Shown piece after piece: positions 1 through 14,439 of a DNA stretch of 64,000 nucleotides. Position 1 is the stretch's first letter, and the number at the start of each line of letters is the position of its first letter. Position numbers and translations under genes: made by a program. The stretch lies in contig JBAIZL010000001.1 in assembly GCA_036971475.1 (NCBI GenBank), positions 212,388,575-212,452,574 of the forward strand, in the 5' to 3' direction. Source of the DNA: Prosapia bicincta. Lineage: Eukaryota; Arthropoda; Insecta; Hemiptera; Cercopidae. The notes below the pieces were generated by a model that searched no databases, was not told the origin of the DNA, and was given only the letters and a program-made list of their open reading frames with translations.

Positions 1-3000
1 TCTCATCTGGCCACTCCTCACAGTTATACCTTCCGCTACATACTCCTCTTTGCTTATAATGCTTGGCTAAAGCTGGCATAGTCTCATCTGGCCACTCCTC
101 ACAGTTATACCTTCCGCTACATGCTCCTCTTTGCTTATAATGCTTGGCTAAAGCTGGCATAGTCTCACCTGGCCACTCCTCACAGTTATACCTTCCGCTA
201 CATGCTCCTCTTTGCTTATAATGCTTGGCTAAAGCTGGCATAGTCTCATCTGGCCACTCCTCACAGTTATACCTTACGCTAGATGCTTCTCTTTGCTTAT
301 AATGCCTAGCTAAAGCTGGCATAGTCTCCTCGGGCCACTGCTCAAAGTTATACCTTCTGCTACATGCTTCTCTTTGCTTATAATGCCTGGCTAAAGCTGG
401 CATAGTCCCATTTGGCAACTCCTCACAGTTATATCTTCCGCTACATGCTCCTCTTTGCTTATAATGCTTGGCTAAAGCTGGCATAGTCTCATCTGGCCAC
501 TCCTCACAGTTATACCTTCCTCTACATGCTTCTCTTTGCTTATAATGCCTGGCTAAAGCTGGCATAGTCTCATCTGGCCACTCCTCACAGTTATACCTTA
601 CGCTAGATGCTTCTCTTTGCTTATAATGCCTAGCTAAAGCTGGCATAGTCTCCTCGGGCCACTGCTCAAAGTTATACCTTCTGCTACATGCTTCTCTTTG
701 CTTATAATGCCTGGCTAAAGCTGGCATAGTCTCATCTGTCCACTCCTCACAGTTATACCTTACACTACATGCTTCTCTTTGCTCATAATGCCTGGCTAAA
801 GCTGGCATAGTCTCCTCGGGCCACTGCTCAAAGTTATACCTTCTGCTACATGCTTCTCTTTGCTTATAATGCCTGGCTAAAGCTGGCATAGTCTCATCTG
901 GCCACTCCTCACAGTTATACCTTACGCTAGATGCTTCTCTTTGCTTATAATGCCTGGCTAAAGCTGGCATAGTCTCCTCGGGCCACTGCTCAAAGTTATA
1001 CCTTCTGCTACATGTTTCTCTTTGCTTATAATGCTTGGCTAAAGCTGGCATAGTCTCATCTGGCCACTCCTCACAGTTATATCTTCCGCTACATGCTTCT
1101 CTTTGCTTATAATGCCTGGTTAAAGCTGGCATAGTCTCATCTGGCCACTCCTCACAGTCATACCTTACGCTACATGCTTCTCTTTGCTAGAAATGCCTGG
1201 CTAAAGCTGGCATAGTCTCCTCGGGCCACTGCTCAAAGTTATACCTTCTGCTACATGCTTCTCTTTGCTTATAATGCCTGGCTAAAGCTGGCATAGTCTC
1301 ATCTGGCCACTCCTCACAGTTATACCTTACGCTACATGCTTCTCTTTGCTTATAATGCCTAGCTAAAGCTGGCATAGTCTCCTCGGGCCACTGCTCAAAG
1401 TTATACCTTCTGCTACATGCTTCTCTTTGCTTATAATGCCTAGCTAAAGCTGGCATAGTCTCCTCGGGCTACTGCTCAAAGTTATATCTTCCGCTATATG
1501 CTGCTCGTTCCTGATATTGCCTGGCTAAAGCTGGCAGAGTCTCCCCGGACTACCACACAAAGTTATATCTTCCGCTACATGCTTTTCTTTCCTCATTTTA
1601 CTTGGCTACAGCTGGAGTAGTCTCATCTGGCCACTCCTCACAGTTATACCTTCCGCTACATGCTCCTCTTTGCTTATAATGCTTGGCTAAAGCTGGCATA
1701 GTCTCATCAAGCTACTCCTCACAGTTATACCTTCCGCTACATGCTCCTATTTGCTTATAATGCTTGGCTAAAGCTGGCATAGTCTCATCTGGCCACTCCT
1801 CACAGTAATACCTTCCGCTAATTGCTCCTCTTTGCTTATAATGCTTGGCTAAAGCTGGCATAGTCTCATCTGGCCAATCCTCACAGTTATACCTTCCGCT
1901 ACATGCTCCTCTTTGCTTATAATGCTTGGCTAAAGCTGGCATAGTCTCCTCGGGCTACTGCTCACAGTTATACCTTCCTCTACATGCTTCTCTTTCCTTA
2001 TATTGCCTGGCTAAAGCTGGCATAGTCTCATCTGGCCACCCCTCACAGTTATATCTTCTGCTACATGCTTCTCTTTCCTTATATTGACTGGCTAAAGCTG
2101 GCATAGTCACATCTGGCCACTCTTCACAGTTATACCTTCTGCTACATGCTTCTCTTAGCTTATAATGCCTGGCTAAAGCTGGCATAGTCTCCTCGGGCTA
2201 CTCCTCACAGTTATACCTTCCGCTACATGCTTCTCTTTGCTTATAATGCCTGGCTAAAGCTGGCATAGTCTCATCTGGCCACTCCTCACAGTTATTCCTT
2301 CTGCTACATGCTTCTCTTTGCTTATAATGCCTGGCTAAAGCTGGCATAGTCCCATTTGGCAACTCCTCACAGTTATATCTTCCGCTACATGCTCCTCTTT
2401 TCTTATAATACTTGGCTAAAGCTGGCATAGTCTCATCTGGCCACTCCTCACAGTTATACCTTAAGCTACATGCACCTCTTTGATTATAATGTTTTGCTAA
2501 AGCTGGCGTAGTCTCATCTGGCCACTCCTCACAGTTATACTTCCGCTACATGCACCTCTTTGCTTATAATGCTTGGCTAAAGCTGGCATAGTCTCATCTG
2601 GCCACTCCTCACAGTTATACCTTCCACTACATGCTCCTCTTTGCTTATAATGCTTGGCTAAAGCTGGCATAGTCTCATCTGGCCACTCCTCACAGTTATA
2701 CCTTCCGCTACATGCTCCTCTTTGCTTATATTGCTTGGCTAAAGCTGGCATAGTCTCATCTGGCCACCCCTCACAGTTATATCTTCTGCTACATGCTTCT
2801 CTTTCCTTATATTGACTGGCTAAAGCTGGCATAGTCACATCTGGCCACTCCTCACAGTTATACCTTCTGCTACATGCTTCTCTTAGCTTATAATGCCTGG
2901 CTAAAGCTGGCATAGTCTCCTCGGTCTACTCCTCACAGTTATACCTTCCGCTACATGCTTCTCTTTGCTTATAATGCCTGGCTAAAGCTTGCATAGTCTC

Positions 3001-4909
3001 ATCTGGCCACTCCTCACAGTTATACCTTACGCTACATGCTTCTCTTTGCTTATAATACCTGGCTAAAGCTGGCATAGTCTCCTCGGGCAACTGCTCAAAT
3101 TTATACCTTCTGCTACATGCTTCTCTTTGCTTATAATGCTTGGCTAAAGCTGGCATAGTCTAGTCAAGCCACTCCTCACAGTTATACCTTCCGCTACATG
3201 CTCCTATTTGCTTATAATGCTTGGCTAAAGCTGGCATAGTCTCATCTGGCCACTCCTCACAGTAATACCTTCCGCTACTTGCTCCTCTTTGCTTATAATG
3301 CTTGGCTAAAGCTGGCATAGTCTCCCCGGACTACTACACACAGTTATATCTCCCGCTACATGCTTTTCTTTCCTCATTTTGCTTGGCTACAGCTGGCATA
3401 GTCTCATCTGGCCACTCCTCACAGTTATACCTTCCGCTGCATGCTCCTCTTTGCTTATAATGCTTGGTTAAAGCTGGCATAGTCTCATCTGGCCAGTCCT
3501 CACAGTTATACCTTCCGCTACATGCTCCTCTTTGATTATAATGCTTGGCTAAAGCTGGCGTAGTCTCATCTGGCCACTCCTCACAGTTATACTTCCGCTA
3601 CATGCTCCTCTTTGCTTACAATGCTTGGCTAAAGCTGGCATAGTCTCATCTGGCCACTCCTCACAGTTATACCTTCCGCTACATGCTCCTCTTTGCTTAT
3701 AATGCTTGGCTAAAGCTGGCGTAGTCTCATCTGGCCACTCCTCAAAGTTATACCTTCCGCTACATGCTCCTCTTTGCTTATAATGCTTGGCTAAAGCTGG
3801 CATAGTCTCATCTGGCCACTCCTCACAGTTATACCTTCCGCTACATGCTGCTCTTTTCTTATAATGCTTGGCTAAAGCTGGCATAGTCTCATCTGGCCAC
3901 TCCTCACAGTTATACCTTCCGCTACATGCTCCTCTTTGATTATAATGTTTTGCTAAAGCTGGCGTAGTCTCATCTGGCCACTCCTCACAGTTATACTTCC
4001 GCTACATGCTCCTCTTTGCTCATAATGCTTGGCTAAAGCTGGCATAGTCTCATCTGGCCACTCCTCACAGTTATACCTTCCACTACATGCTCCTCTTTGC
4101 TTATAATGCTTGGCTAAAGCTGGCATAGTCTCATCTGGCCACTCCTCACAGTTATACCTTCCGCTACATGCTCCTCTTTGCTTATAATGCTTGGCTAAAG
4201 CTGGCATAGTCTCATCTGGCCACTCCTCACAGTTATACCTTCCGCTACATGCTCCTCTTTGCTTATAATGCTTGGCTAAAGCAGGCATAGTCTCATCTGG
4301 CCACTCCTCACAGTTATACCTTCCGCTACATGCTCCTCTTTGCTTATAATGCTTGGCTAAAGCTGGCATAGTCTTACCTGGCCACTCCTCACAGTTATAC
4401 CTTCCGCTACATGCTCCTCTTTGCTTATAATGCTTGGCTAAAGCTGGCATAGTCTCATCTGGCCACTCCTCACAGTTATACCTTCCGCTACATGCTCCTC
4501 TTTGCTTATAATGCTTGCCTAAAGCTGGCGTAGTCTCATCTGGCCACTCCTCACAGTTATACCTTCCGCTACATGCTTCTCTTTGCTTATAATGCCTGGC
4601 TAAAGCTGGCATAGTCTCATCTGGCCACTCCTCACAGTTATTCCTTCCGCTACATGCTCCTCTTTGCTTATAATGCTTGGCTAAAGCTGGCATAGTCTCA
4701 TCTGGCCACCCCTCACAGTTATATCTTCTGCTACATGCTTCTCTTTCCTTATATTGACTGGCTAAAGCTGGCATAGTCACATCTGGCCACTCCTCACAGT
4801 TATACCTTCTGCTACATGCTTCTCTTAGCTTATAATGCCTGGCTAAAGCTGGCATAGTCTCCTCGGGCTACTCCTCACAGTTATACCTTCCGCTACATGC
4901 TTCTCTTTG

Positions 4910-7275
4910 CTTATAATGCCTGGCTAAAGCTTGCATAGTCTCATCTGGCCACTCCTCACAGTTATACCTTACGCTACATGCTTCTCTTTGCTTATAATAC
5001 CTGGCTAAAGCTGGCATAGTCTCCTCGGGCCACTGCTCAAAGTCATACCTTCTGCTACATGCTTCTCTTTGCTTATAATGCCTGGCTAAAGCTGGCATAG
5101 TCTCCCCGGACTACTACACACAGTTATATCTTCCGCTACATGCTTTTCTTTCCTCATTTTGCTTGGCTACAGCTGGCATAGTCTCATCTGGCCACTCCTC
5201 ACAGTTATACCTTCCGCTGCATGCTCCTCTTTGCTTATAATGCTTGGCTAAAGCTGGCATAGTCTCATCTGGCCACTCCTCACAGTTATCCCTTCCGCTA
5301 CATGCTCCTCTTTGATTATAATGCTTGGCTAAAGCTGGCGTAGTCTCATCTGGCCACTCCTCACAGTTATACTTCCGCTACATGCTCCTCTTTGCTTACA
5401 ATGCTTGGCTAAAGCTGGCATAGTCTCATCTGGCCACTCCTCACAGTTATACCTTCCGCTACATGCTCCTCTTTGCTTATAATGCTTGGCTAAAGCTGGC
5501 GTAGTCTCATCTGGCCACTCCTCAAAGTTATACCTTCCGCTACATGCTCCTCTTTGCTTATAATGCTTGGCTAAAGCTGGCATAGTCTCATCTGGCCACT
5601 CCTCACAGTTATACCTTCCGCTACATGCTCCTCTTTTCTTATAATGCTTGGCTAAAGCTGGCATAGTCTCATCTGGCCACTCCTCACAGTTATACCTTCC
5701 GCTACATGCTCCTCTTTGATTATAATGCTTGGCTAAAGCTGGCATAGTCTCATCTGGCCACTCCTCACAGTTATACCTTCCGCTACATGCTCCTCTTTGC
5801 TTATAATGCTTGGCTAAAACTGGCATAGTCTCATCTGGCCACTCCTCACAGTTATACCTTCCGCTACATGCTCCTCTTTGCTTATAATGCTTGGCTAAAG
5901 CTGGCATAGTCTCATCTGGCCACTCCTCACAGTTATACCTTCCGCTACATGCTCCTCTTTGCTTATAATGCTTGGCTAAAGCTGGCATAGTCTCATCTGG
6001 CCACTCCTCACAGTTATACCTTCCGCTACATGCTCCTCTTTGCTTATAATGCTTGGCTAAAGCTGGCATAGTCTCACCTGGCCACTCCTCACAGTTATAC
6101 CTTCCGCTACATGCTCCTCTTTGCTTATAATGCTTGGCTAAAGCTGGCATAGTCTCATCTGGCCACTTCTCACAGTTATACCTTCCGCTACATGCTCCTC
6201 TTTGCTTATAATGCTTGGCTAAAGCTGGCGTAGTCTCATCTGGCCACTCCTCACAGTTATACCTTCCGCTACATGCTCCTCTTTGCTTATAATGCTTGGC
6301 TAAAGCTGGCATAGTCTAGTCAAGCCACTCCTCACAGTTATACCTTCCGCTACATGCTCCTATTTGCTTATAATGCTTGGCTAAAGCTGGCATAGTCTCA
6401 TCTGGCCACTCCTCACAGTAATACCTTCCGCTACTTGCTCCTCTTTGCTTATAATGCTTGGCTAAAGCTGGCATAGTCTCATCTGGCCACTCCTCACAGT
6501 TATACCTTCCGCTACATGCTCCACTTTGCCTATGATGCTTGGCTAAAGCTGGCATAGTCTCCTCGGGCTACTGCTCACAGTTATACCTACCGCTACATGC
6601 TTCTCTTTCCTTATATTGCCTGGCTAAAGCTGGCATAGTCTCATCTGGCCACCCCTCACAGTTATATCTTCTGCTACATGCTTCTCTTTCCTTATATTGA
6701 CTGGCTAAAGCTGGCATAGTCACATCTGGCCACTCCTCACAGTTATACCTTCTGCTACATGCTTCTCTTAGCTTATAATGCCTGGCTAAAGCTGGCATAG
6801 TCTCCTCGGGCTACTCCTCACAGTTATACCTTCCGCTACATGCTTCTCTTTGCTTATAATGCCTGGCTAAAGCTGGCATAGTCTCCTCGGGCTACTCCTC
6901 ACAGTTATACCTTCCGCTACATGCTTCTCTTTGCATGTAATGCCTGGCTAAAGCTGGCATAGTATCCTCGGGCTACTGCTCACAGTTATACCTTCCGCTA
7001 CATGCTTCTCTTTCCTTATATTGCCTGGCTAAAGCTGGCATAGTCTCATCTGGCCACTCCTCACAGTTACATCTTCGGCTACATGCTTCTCTTTCCTTAT
7101 ATTGCCTGGCTAAAGCTGGCATAGTCACATCTGGCCACTCCTCACAGTTATACCATCTGCTACATGCTTCTCTTTGCTTATTATGCCTGGCTAAAGCTGG
7201 CATAGTCTCCTCGGGCTACTCCTCACAGTTATACCTTCCGCTACATGCTTCTCTTTGCTTATAATGCCTGGCTAA
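4910..7275. repeat. Higher-order copy 1 of a 2.36-kb block (partner at +2915)
   Basis: The same ordered series of variant units recurs exactly 2915 bp downstream. Landmarks are the GCTTGCATAG unit at about 4930, the CAGTTATCCCTTCC unit at 5283, the TAGTCAAGCCACTCC unit at 6316 and the CTTTGCATGTAATGC unit at about 6930. The offset is 36 units minus one base, and both copies contain the same 80-bp unit. Only a few differences are visible, for example TATGATGC at 6531 against TATAATGC at 9446. This indicates a recent multi-unit duplication. Confidence 0.9.
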
Positions 7276-7824
7276 AGCTGGCATAGTCTCATCTGGCCAC
7301 TCCTCACAGTTATACCTTCCGCTACATGCTCCTCTTTGCTTATAATGCTTGGCTAAAGCTGGCATAGTCTCATCTGGCCACTCCTCACAGTTATACCTTC
7401 CGCTACATGCTCCTCTTTGCTTATAATGCTTGGCTAAAGCTGGCATAGTCTTACCTGGCCATTCCTCACAGTTATACCTTCCGCTACATGCTCCTCTTTG
7501 CTTATAATGCTTGGCTAAAGCTGGCATAGTCTCCTCGGGCCACTGCTCACAGTTATACCTTCCGCTACATGCTGCTCGTTCCTGATATTGCCTGGCTAAA
7601 GCTGGCAGAGTCTCCTCGGACTACTACACACAGTTTTATCTTCCGCTACATGCTTCTCTTTCCTCATTTTACTTGGCTAAAGCTGGCATAGTCTCATCTG
7701 GCCACTCCTCACAGTTATACCTTCCGCTACATGCTACTCTTTGCTTATAATGCTTGGCTAAAGCTGGCATAGTCTCATCTGGCCACCCCTCACAGTTATA
7801 TCTTCTGCTACATGCTTCTCTTTG

Positions 7825-10190
7825 CTTATAATGCCTGGCTAAAGCTTGCATAGTCTCATCTGGCCACTCCTCACAGTTATACCTTACGCTACATGCTTCT
7901 CTTTGCTTATAATACCTGGCTAAAGCTGGCATAGTCTCCTCGGGCCACTGCTCAATGTCATACCTTCTGCTACATGCTTCTCTTTGCTTATAATGCCTGG
8001 CTAAAGCTGGCATAGTCTCCCCGGACTACTACACACAGTTATATCTTCCGCTACATGCTTTTCTTTCCTCATTTTGCTTGGCTACAGCTGGCATAGTCTC
8101 ATCTGGCCACTCCTCACAGTTATACCTTCCGCTGCATGCTCCTCTTTGCTTATAATGCTTGGCTAAAGCTGGCATAGTCTCATCTGGCCACTCCTCACAG
8201 TTATCCCTTCCGCTACATGCTCCTCTTTGATTATAATGCTTGGCTAAAGCTGGCGTAGTCTCATCTGGCCACTCCTCACAGTTATACTTCCGCTACATGC
8301 TCCTCTTTGCTTACAATGCTTGGCTAAAGCTGGCATAGTCTCATCTGGCCACTCCTCACAGTTATACCTTCCGCTACATGCTCCTCTTTGCTTATAATGC
8401 TTGGCTAAAGCTGGCGTAGTCTCATCTGGCCACTCCTCAAAGTTATACCTTCCGCTACATGCTCCTCTTTGCTTATAATGCTTGGCTAAAGCTGGCATAG
8501 TCTCATCTGGCCACTCCTCACAGTTATACCTTCCGCTACATGCTCCTCTTTTCTTATAATGCTTGGCTAAAGCTGGCATAGTCTCATCTGGCCACTCCTC
8601 ACAGTTATACCTTCCGCTACATGCTCCTCTTTGATTATAATGCTTGGCTAAAGCTGGCATAGTCTCATCTGGCCACTCCTCACAGTTATACCTTCCGCTA
8701 CATGCTCCTCTTTGCTTATAATGCTTGGCTAAAACTGGCATAGTCTCATCTGGCCACTCCTCACAGTTATACCTTCCGCTACATGCTCCTCTTTGCTTAT
8801 AATGCTTGGCTAAAGCTGGCATAGTCTCATCTGGCCACTCCTCACAGTTATACCTTCCGCTACATGCTCCTCTTTGCTTATAATGCTTGGCTAAAGCTGG
8901 CATAGTCTCATCTGGCCACTCCTCACAGTTATACCTTCCGCTACATGCTCCTCTTTGCTTATAATGCTTGGCTAAAGCTGGCATAGTCTCACCTGGCCAC
9001 TCCTCACAGTTATACCTTCCGCTACATGCTCCTCTTTGCTTATAATGCTTGGCTAAAGCTGGCATAGTCTCATCTGGCCACTTCTCACAGTTATACCTTC
9101 CGCTACATGCTCCTCTTTGCTTATAATGCTTGGCTAAAGCTGGCGTAGTCTCATCTGGCCACTCCTCACAGTTATACCTTCCGCTACATGCTCCTCTTTG
9201 CTTATAATGCTTGGCTAAAGCTGGCATAGTCTAGTCAAGCCACTCCTCACAGTTATACCTTCCGCTACATGCTCCTATTTGCTTATAATGCTTGGCTAAA
9301 GCTGGCATAGTCTCATCTGGCCACTCCTCACAGTAATACCTTCCGCTACTTGCTCCTCTTTGCTTATAATGCTTGGCTAAAGCTGGCATAGTCTCATCTG
9401 GCCACTCCTCACAGTTATACCTTCCGCTACATGCTCCACTTTGCCTATAATGCTTGGCTAAAGCTGGCATAGTCTCCTCGGGCTACTGCTCACAGTTATA
9501 CCTACCGCTACATGCTTCTCTTTCCTTATATTGCCTGGCTAAAGCTGGCATAGTCTCATCTGGCCACCCCTCACAGTTATATCTTCTGCTACATGCTTCT
9601 CTTTCCTTATATTGACTGGCTAAAGCTGGCATAGTCACATCTGGCCACTCCTCACAGTTATACCTTCTGCTACATGCTTCTCTTAGCTTATAATGCCTGG
9701 CTAAAGCTGGCATAGTCTCCTCGGGCTACTCCTCACAGTTATACCTTCCGCTACATGCTTCTCTTTGCTTATAATGCCTGGCTAAAGCTGGCATAGTCTC
9801 CTCGGGCTACTCCTCACAGTTATACCTTCCGCTACATGCTTCTCTTTGCATGTAATGCCTGGCTAAAGCTGGCATAGTATCCTCGGGCTACTGCTCACAG
9901 TTATACCTTCCGCTACATGCTTCTCTTTCCTTATATTGCCTGGCTAAAGCTGGCATAGTCTCATCTGGCCACTCCTCACAGTTACATCTTCTGCTACATG
10001 CTTCTCTTTCCTTATATTGCCTGGCTAAAGCTGGCATAGTCACATCTGGCCACTCCTCACAGTTATACCATCTGCTACATGCTTCTCTTTGCTTATTATG
10101 CCTGGCTAAAGCTGGCATAGTCTCCTCGGGCTACTCCTCACAGTTATACCTTCCGCTACATGCTTCTCTTTGCTTATAATGCCTGGCTAA
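7825..10190. repeat. Higher-order copy 2 of the 2.36-kb block
   Basis: This is the partner of the block at 4910-7275 with a constant 2915-bp offset. It shares the marker units at about 7845, 8198, 9231 and 9845. The right border is near 10190, where the copies diverge (AGACTCATCTGG appears only here). Confidence 0.9.
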
Positions 10191-11984
10191 AGCTTGCATA
10201 GACTCATCTGGCCACTCCTCACAGTTATACCTTAGGCTACATGCTCCTCTTTGCTTATATTGCCTGGCTAAAGCTGGCATAGACTCCTCGGGCTACTACT
10301 CACAGTTATACCTTCCGTTACATGTTTCTCTTTGCTTATAATGCCTGGCTAAAGCTGGCATAGTCTCCACAGGCTACTGTTCACAGTTATACCTTCCGCT
10401 ACATGCTTCTCTTTCCTTATATTGCCTTTCTAAAGCTGGCATAGTCTCCACAGGCTACTGTTCACAGTTATAACTTCCACTACATGCTTCTCTTTCCTCA
10501 TATTGCCTGGCTAAAGCATGGATAGTCTCCTCGGGCTACTGCTCACATTTATACCGTGACCTACATTCCTCTCATTCCTTATATTGGCTGGCTAAAGCTA
10601 GCATAGTCTCCTCGGGCTACTCCTCACAGTTATACCTTCCGCTACATACATCTCTTTCCTTCTATTGCCTGGCTATAGCTTTCATAGCCTCCTCGGGCTA
10701 CTGCTTACAGTTATACCTTCTGCTACATGCTTCTCTCTTTATATAATGCCTGGCTAAAGCTGGAATAGTCGCCTCGGGCCATTCCTCACAGTTATACCTT
10801 TTGCTAGATGCTTTTCTTTCCATATATTGCCTCGGTAAAGCTGGCATAGTCTCCTCTTGCTACTGCTCACAGTTATACTTTCCGCTACATGCCTCTCTTT
10901 GCTTATAATGCCTGGCTAAAGCTGGCATAGTCTCATCTGGCCACTCCTCACAGTTATACCTTAGGCTACATGCTCCTCTTTGCTTATAATGCTTGGCTAA
11001 ATCTGGCATAGTCTCATCTGGCCACTCCTCACAGTTATACCTTCCGCTACATGCTCCTCTTTGCTTATATTGCCTGGCTAAAAGTGGCATAGACTCCTCG
11101 GGCTACTACTCACAGTTATACCTTCCGCTACATGTTTCTCTTTGCTTATAATGCCTGGCTAAAGCTGGCATAGTCTCCACAGGCTACTGTTCACAGTTAT
11201 ACCTTCCGCTACATGCTTCTCTTTCCTTATATTGCCTTTCTAAAGCTGGCATAGTCTCCACAGGCTACTGTTCACAGTTATAACTTCCACTACATGCTTC
11301 TCTTTCCTCATATTGCCTGGCTAACGCATGGATAGTCTCCTCGGGCTACTGCTCACATTTATACCGTGACCTACATTCCTCTCGTTCTTTATATTGCCTG
11401 GCTAAAGCTGGCATAGTCTCCTCGGGCTACTGCTCACAGTTATACCTTCCGCTACATGCTTCTCTTTCCTTATATTGCCTGGCTAAAGCTTTCATAGTCT
11501 CCTCGGTCCACTGCTCACAGTTATACCTTCCGCTACATGCTTCTCTTTCCTCATATTGCCTGGCTAAAGCATGCATAGTCTCCTCGGGCTACTGTTCACA
11601 ATTATACCTTGAGCTACATTCTTCTCTTTCCTTATATTGCCTGGCTAAAGCTGGCATAGTCTCCTCGGGCCTCTCCTCACAGTTATACCTTATGCTACAT
11701 GCTTCTCGTTCCTCATATTGCCTGGCTAAAGCTGGAATAGTCTCCTCGGGTCACTCCTCACAGTTGTACCTTTTGCTAGATACTTTTCTTTCCATATATT
11801 GCCTGGTTAAATCTGGCATAGTCTCCTCGGGCCACTCCTCACAGTTATAACTTATGCTACATGCTTCTCTTTCCTCATATTACCTGGCTAAAGCTGAAAT
11901 AGTCTCCTCGGGTCACTCCTCACAGTTATACCTTTTGCTAGATGCTTTTCTTTCCATATATTGCCTGGTTAAAGCTGGCATAGT

Positions 11985-12586
11985 CTTCTCTGCCCACTGC
12001 TCACAGTTTTACCTTCCGCTACATGCTTCTCGTTCATCATAATTCCTGGCTAAAACTGGAATAGTCTCCTCGGGTCACTCCTTCCAGTTATACCTTTTGC
12101 TAGATGCTTTTCTTTCCATTTATTGAATGGCTAAAGCTGGCATAGACTCCTCATGCCACTGCTCACAGTTATACCTTCCGCTACATTTTTCACTTTTCTT
12201 ATATCGCCTGGCTAAAGCTGGCATAGTCTCATCGGGCCACTGCTCACAGTTATACCTTCCGCTACATGCTTCTCTTTCCTTATATTGCCTGGTTAAATCT
12301 GTCATAGTCTCCACGGGCTACTCCTCACAGTTATACCTCCCGCTACATGCTTCTCTCTCCTTATATCGCCTGGCTAAAGCTGGCATAGTTTCCTCGGGCT
12401 ACTGCTTACAGTTATACATTCCGCTACATGCTTCTCTCTCCATTTATTGCCTGGCTAAAACTGGAATAGTCTCCTCGGGCTACTGCTCACAGTTATACCT
12501 TCCGCTACATGCTTCTCTTTCCATTTATTGCCTGGCTAAAGCTGGCATAGTCTCCTCGGGCTACTGCTCACAGTTATACCTTCCAC
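11985..12586. repeat. Higher-order copy 1 of a block displaced by 1214 bp
   Basis: A run beginning TCTTCTCTGCCCACTGC is repeated with a constant 1214-bp offset (15 units minus 1 bp). It includes the CATTTTTC, GTTAAATCTGTCATAG and CTACTGCTTACAGTTATACA units. The copies stop matching at about 12590/13804, where CACTACAATC replaces CGCTACATGC. Confidence 0.8.
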
Positions 12587-13198
12587 TACAATCTTCTATT
12601 TCCTTATATTGCCTGGCTAAAGCTGGCATAGTCTGTTCGGGCTACTGCATACAGTTATACCTTCCACTACAATCTACTATTTCCTTATATTGCCTGGCTA
12701 AAGCTGGCATAGTCTCCTCGGGCTACTGCTCACAGTTATACCTTCCACTACAATCTTCTATTTCCTTATATTGCCTGGCTAAAGCTGGCATAGTCTCCTC
12801 GGGCTGCTGCTCACAGTTATACCTTCCGCTACATTCTTCTCTTTCCTTATATTGCCTGGCTAAAGCTGGCATAGTCTGTTCGCACTACTGCTCACAGTTA
12901 TACCTTCCGCTACATACTTCTCTTTCCGTATATTGCCTGGCTAAAGCTGGCATAGTCTCCTCGGGCTACTGCTCACAGTTATACCTTCCACTACAATCTT
13001 CTATTTCCTTATATTGCCTGGCTAAAGCTGGCATAGTCTCCTCGGGCTACTGCTCACAGTTATACCTTCCGCTACATTTTTCTCTTTCCTTATATTGCCT
13101 GACTAAAGCTGGCATAGTTTCCTCGGCCACTGTTCACAGTTATTCCTTCCGCTACATGCTTCTGTTTACTTATATCGCCTGGTTAAAGCTGGCATAGT

Positions 13199-13800
13199 CT
13201 TCTCTGCCCACTGCTCACAGTTATACCTTCCGCTACATGCTTCTCGTTCATCATAATTCCTGGCTAAAACTGGAATAGTCTCCTCGGGTCATTCCTTACA
13301 GTTATACCTTTTGCTAGATGCTTTTCTTTCCATTTATTGCCTGGCTAAAGCTGGCATAGACTCTTCGGGCCACTGCTCACAGTTATACCTTCCGCTACAT
13401 TTTTCTCTTTTCTTATATCGCCTGGCTAAAGCTGGCATAGTCTCATCGGGCCACTGCTCACAGTTATACCTTCCGCTACATGCTTCTCTTTCCTTATATT
13501 GCCTGGTTAAATCTGTCATAGTCTCCACGGGCTACTCCTCACAGTTATACCTCCCGCTACATGCTTCTCTCTCCTTATATCGCCTGGCTAAAGCTGGCAT
13601 AGTTTCCTCGGGCTACTGCTTACAGTTATACATTCCGCTACATGCTTCTCTTTCCATTTATTGCCTGGCTAAAACTGGAATAGTCTCCTCGGGCTACTGC
13701 TCACAGTTATACCTTCCGCTACATGCTTCTCTTTCCATTTATTGCCTGGCTAAAGCTGGCATAGTCTCCTCGGGCTACTGCTCACAGTTATACCTTCCGC
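13199..13800. repeat. Higher-order copy 2 of the 1214-bp-offset block
   Basis: Second copy of the run at 11985-12586, with few substitutions. A further related run, containing CTTCTGTTTACTTATATCGCC, occurs at about 13060-13195 and again 890 bp later at 13950-14085. That offset is 11 units minus 1 bp. Confidence 0.8.
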
Positions 13801-14439
13801 TACATGCTTCTCTTTCCATTTATTGCCTAGCTAAAGCTGGAATAGTCTCCTCGGGCTACTGCTCACAGTTATACCTTCCGCTACATGCTTCTCTTTCCCT
13901 ATATTGCCTGGCTAAAGCTGGCATATTACCCTCGGGCTACTGCTCACAGTTATACCTTCCGCTACATTTTTCTCTTTCCTTATATTGCCTGACTAAAGCT
14001 GGCATAGTTTCCTCGACCACTGTTCACAGTTATACCTTCCGCTACATGCTTCTGTTTACTTATATCGCCTGGTTAAAGCCGGCATAGTCTCCTCGGGCTA
14101 CTGCTCAAAGTTATACCTTCCGCTACATGCTCCTTCTCTTTCCCTATATTGCCTGGCTAAAGCTGGCATAGTCTCCTCGGGCTACTGCTCACAGTTATAC
14201 CTTCCACTACATGCTTCTCTGTCCTTATATTGCCTGGCTAAAGCTGGCATAGTCTCCTCGGGCTACTGCACACAATTATACCTTGAGCCACTTCTCTTTC
14301 CTTGTATTGCCTGGCTAAAGCTGGCATAGTCTCCTCGGGCGACTGCTCACAATTATAACTTCCGCTACATATTTCTCTTTCCTTATATTGCCTGGCTAAA
14401 GCTGGCATATTCTCCTCGGGCTACTGCTCACAGTTATAC

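Larger units (their letters stand above)
1..10190. repeat. 81-bp array, subfamily zone A
   Basis: Copies here typically carry GCTCCTCTTTGCTTATAATGC or GCTTCTCTTTGCTTATAATGC, with CATCTGGCCACTCCTCACAG between units. The minus-strand translation is of the MPALAKHYKQRGACSGRY type. Neighbouring copies differ by only a few bases, which points to recent local homogenisation. Single-base deletions (80-bp units) recur near 2535, 3590, 3990, 5370 and 8285. Confidence 0.9.
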
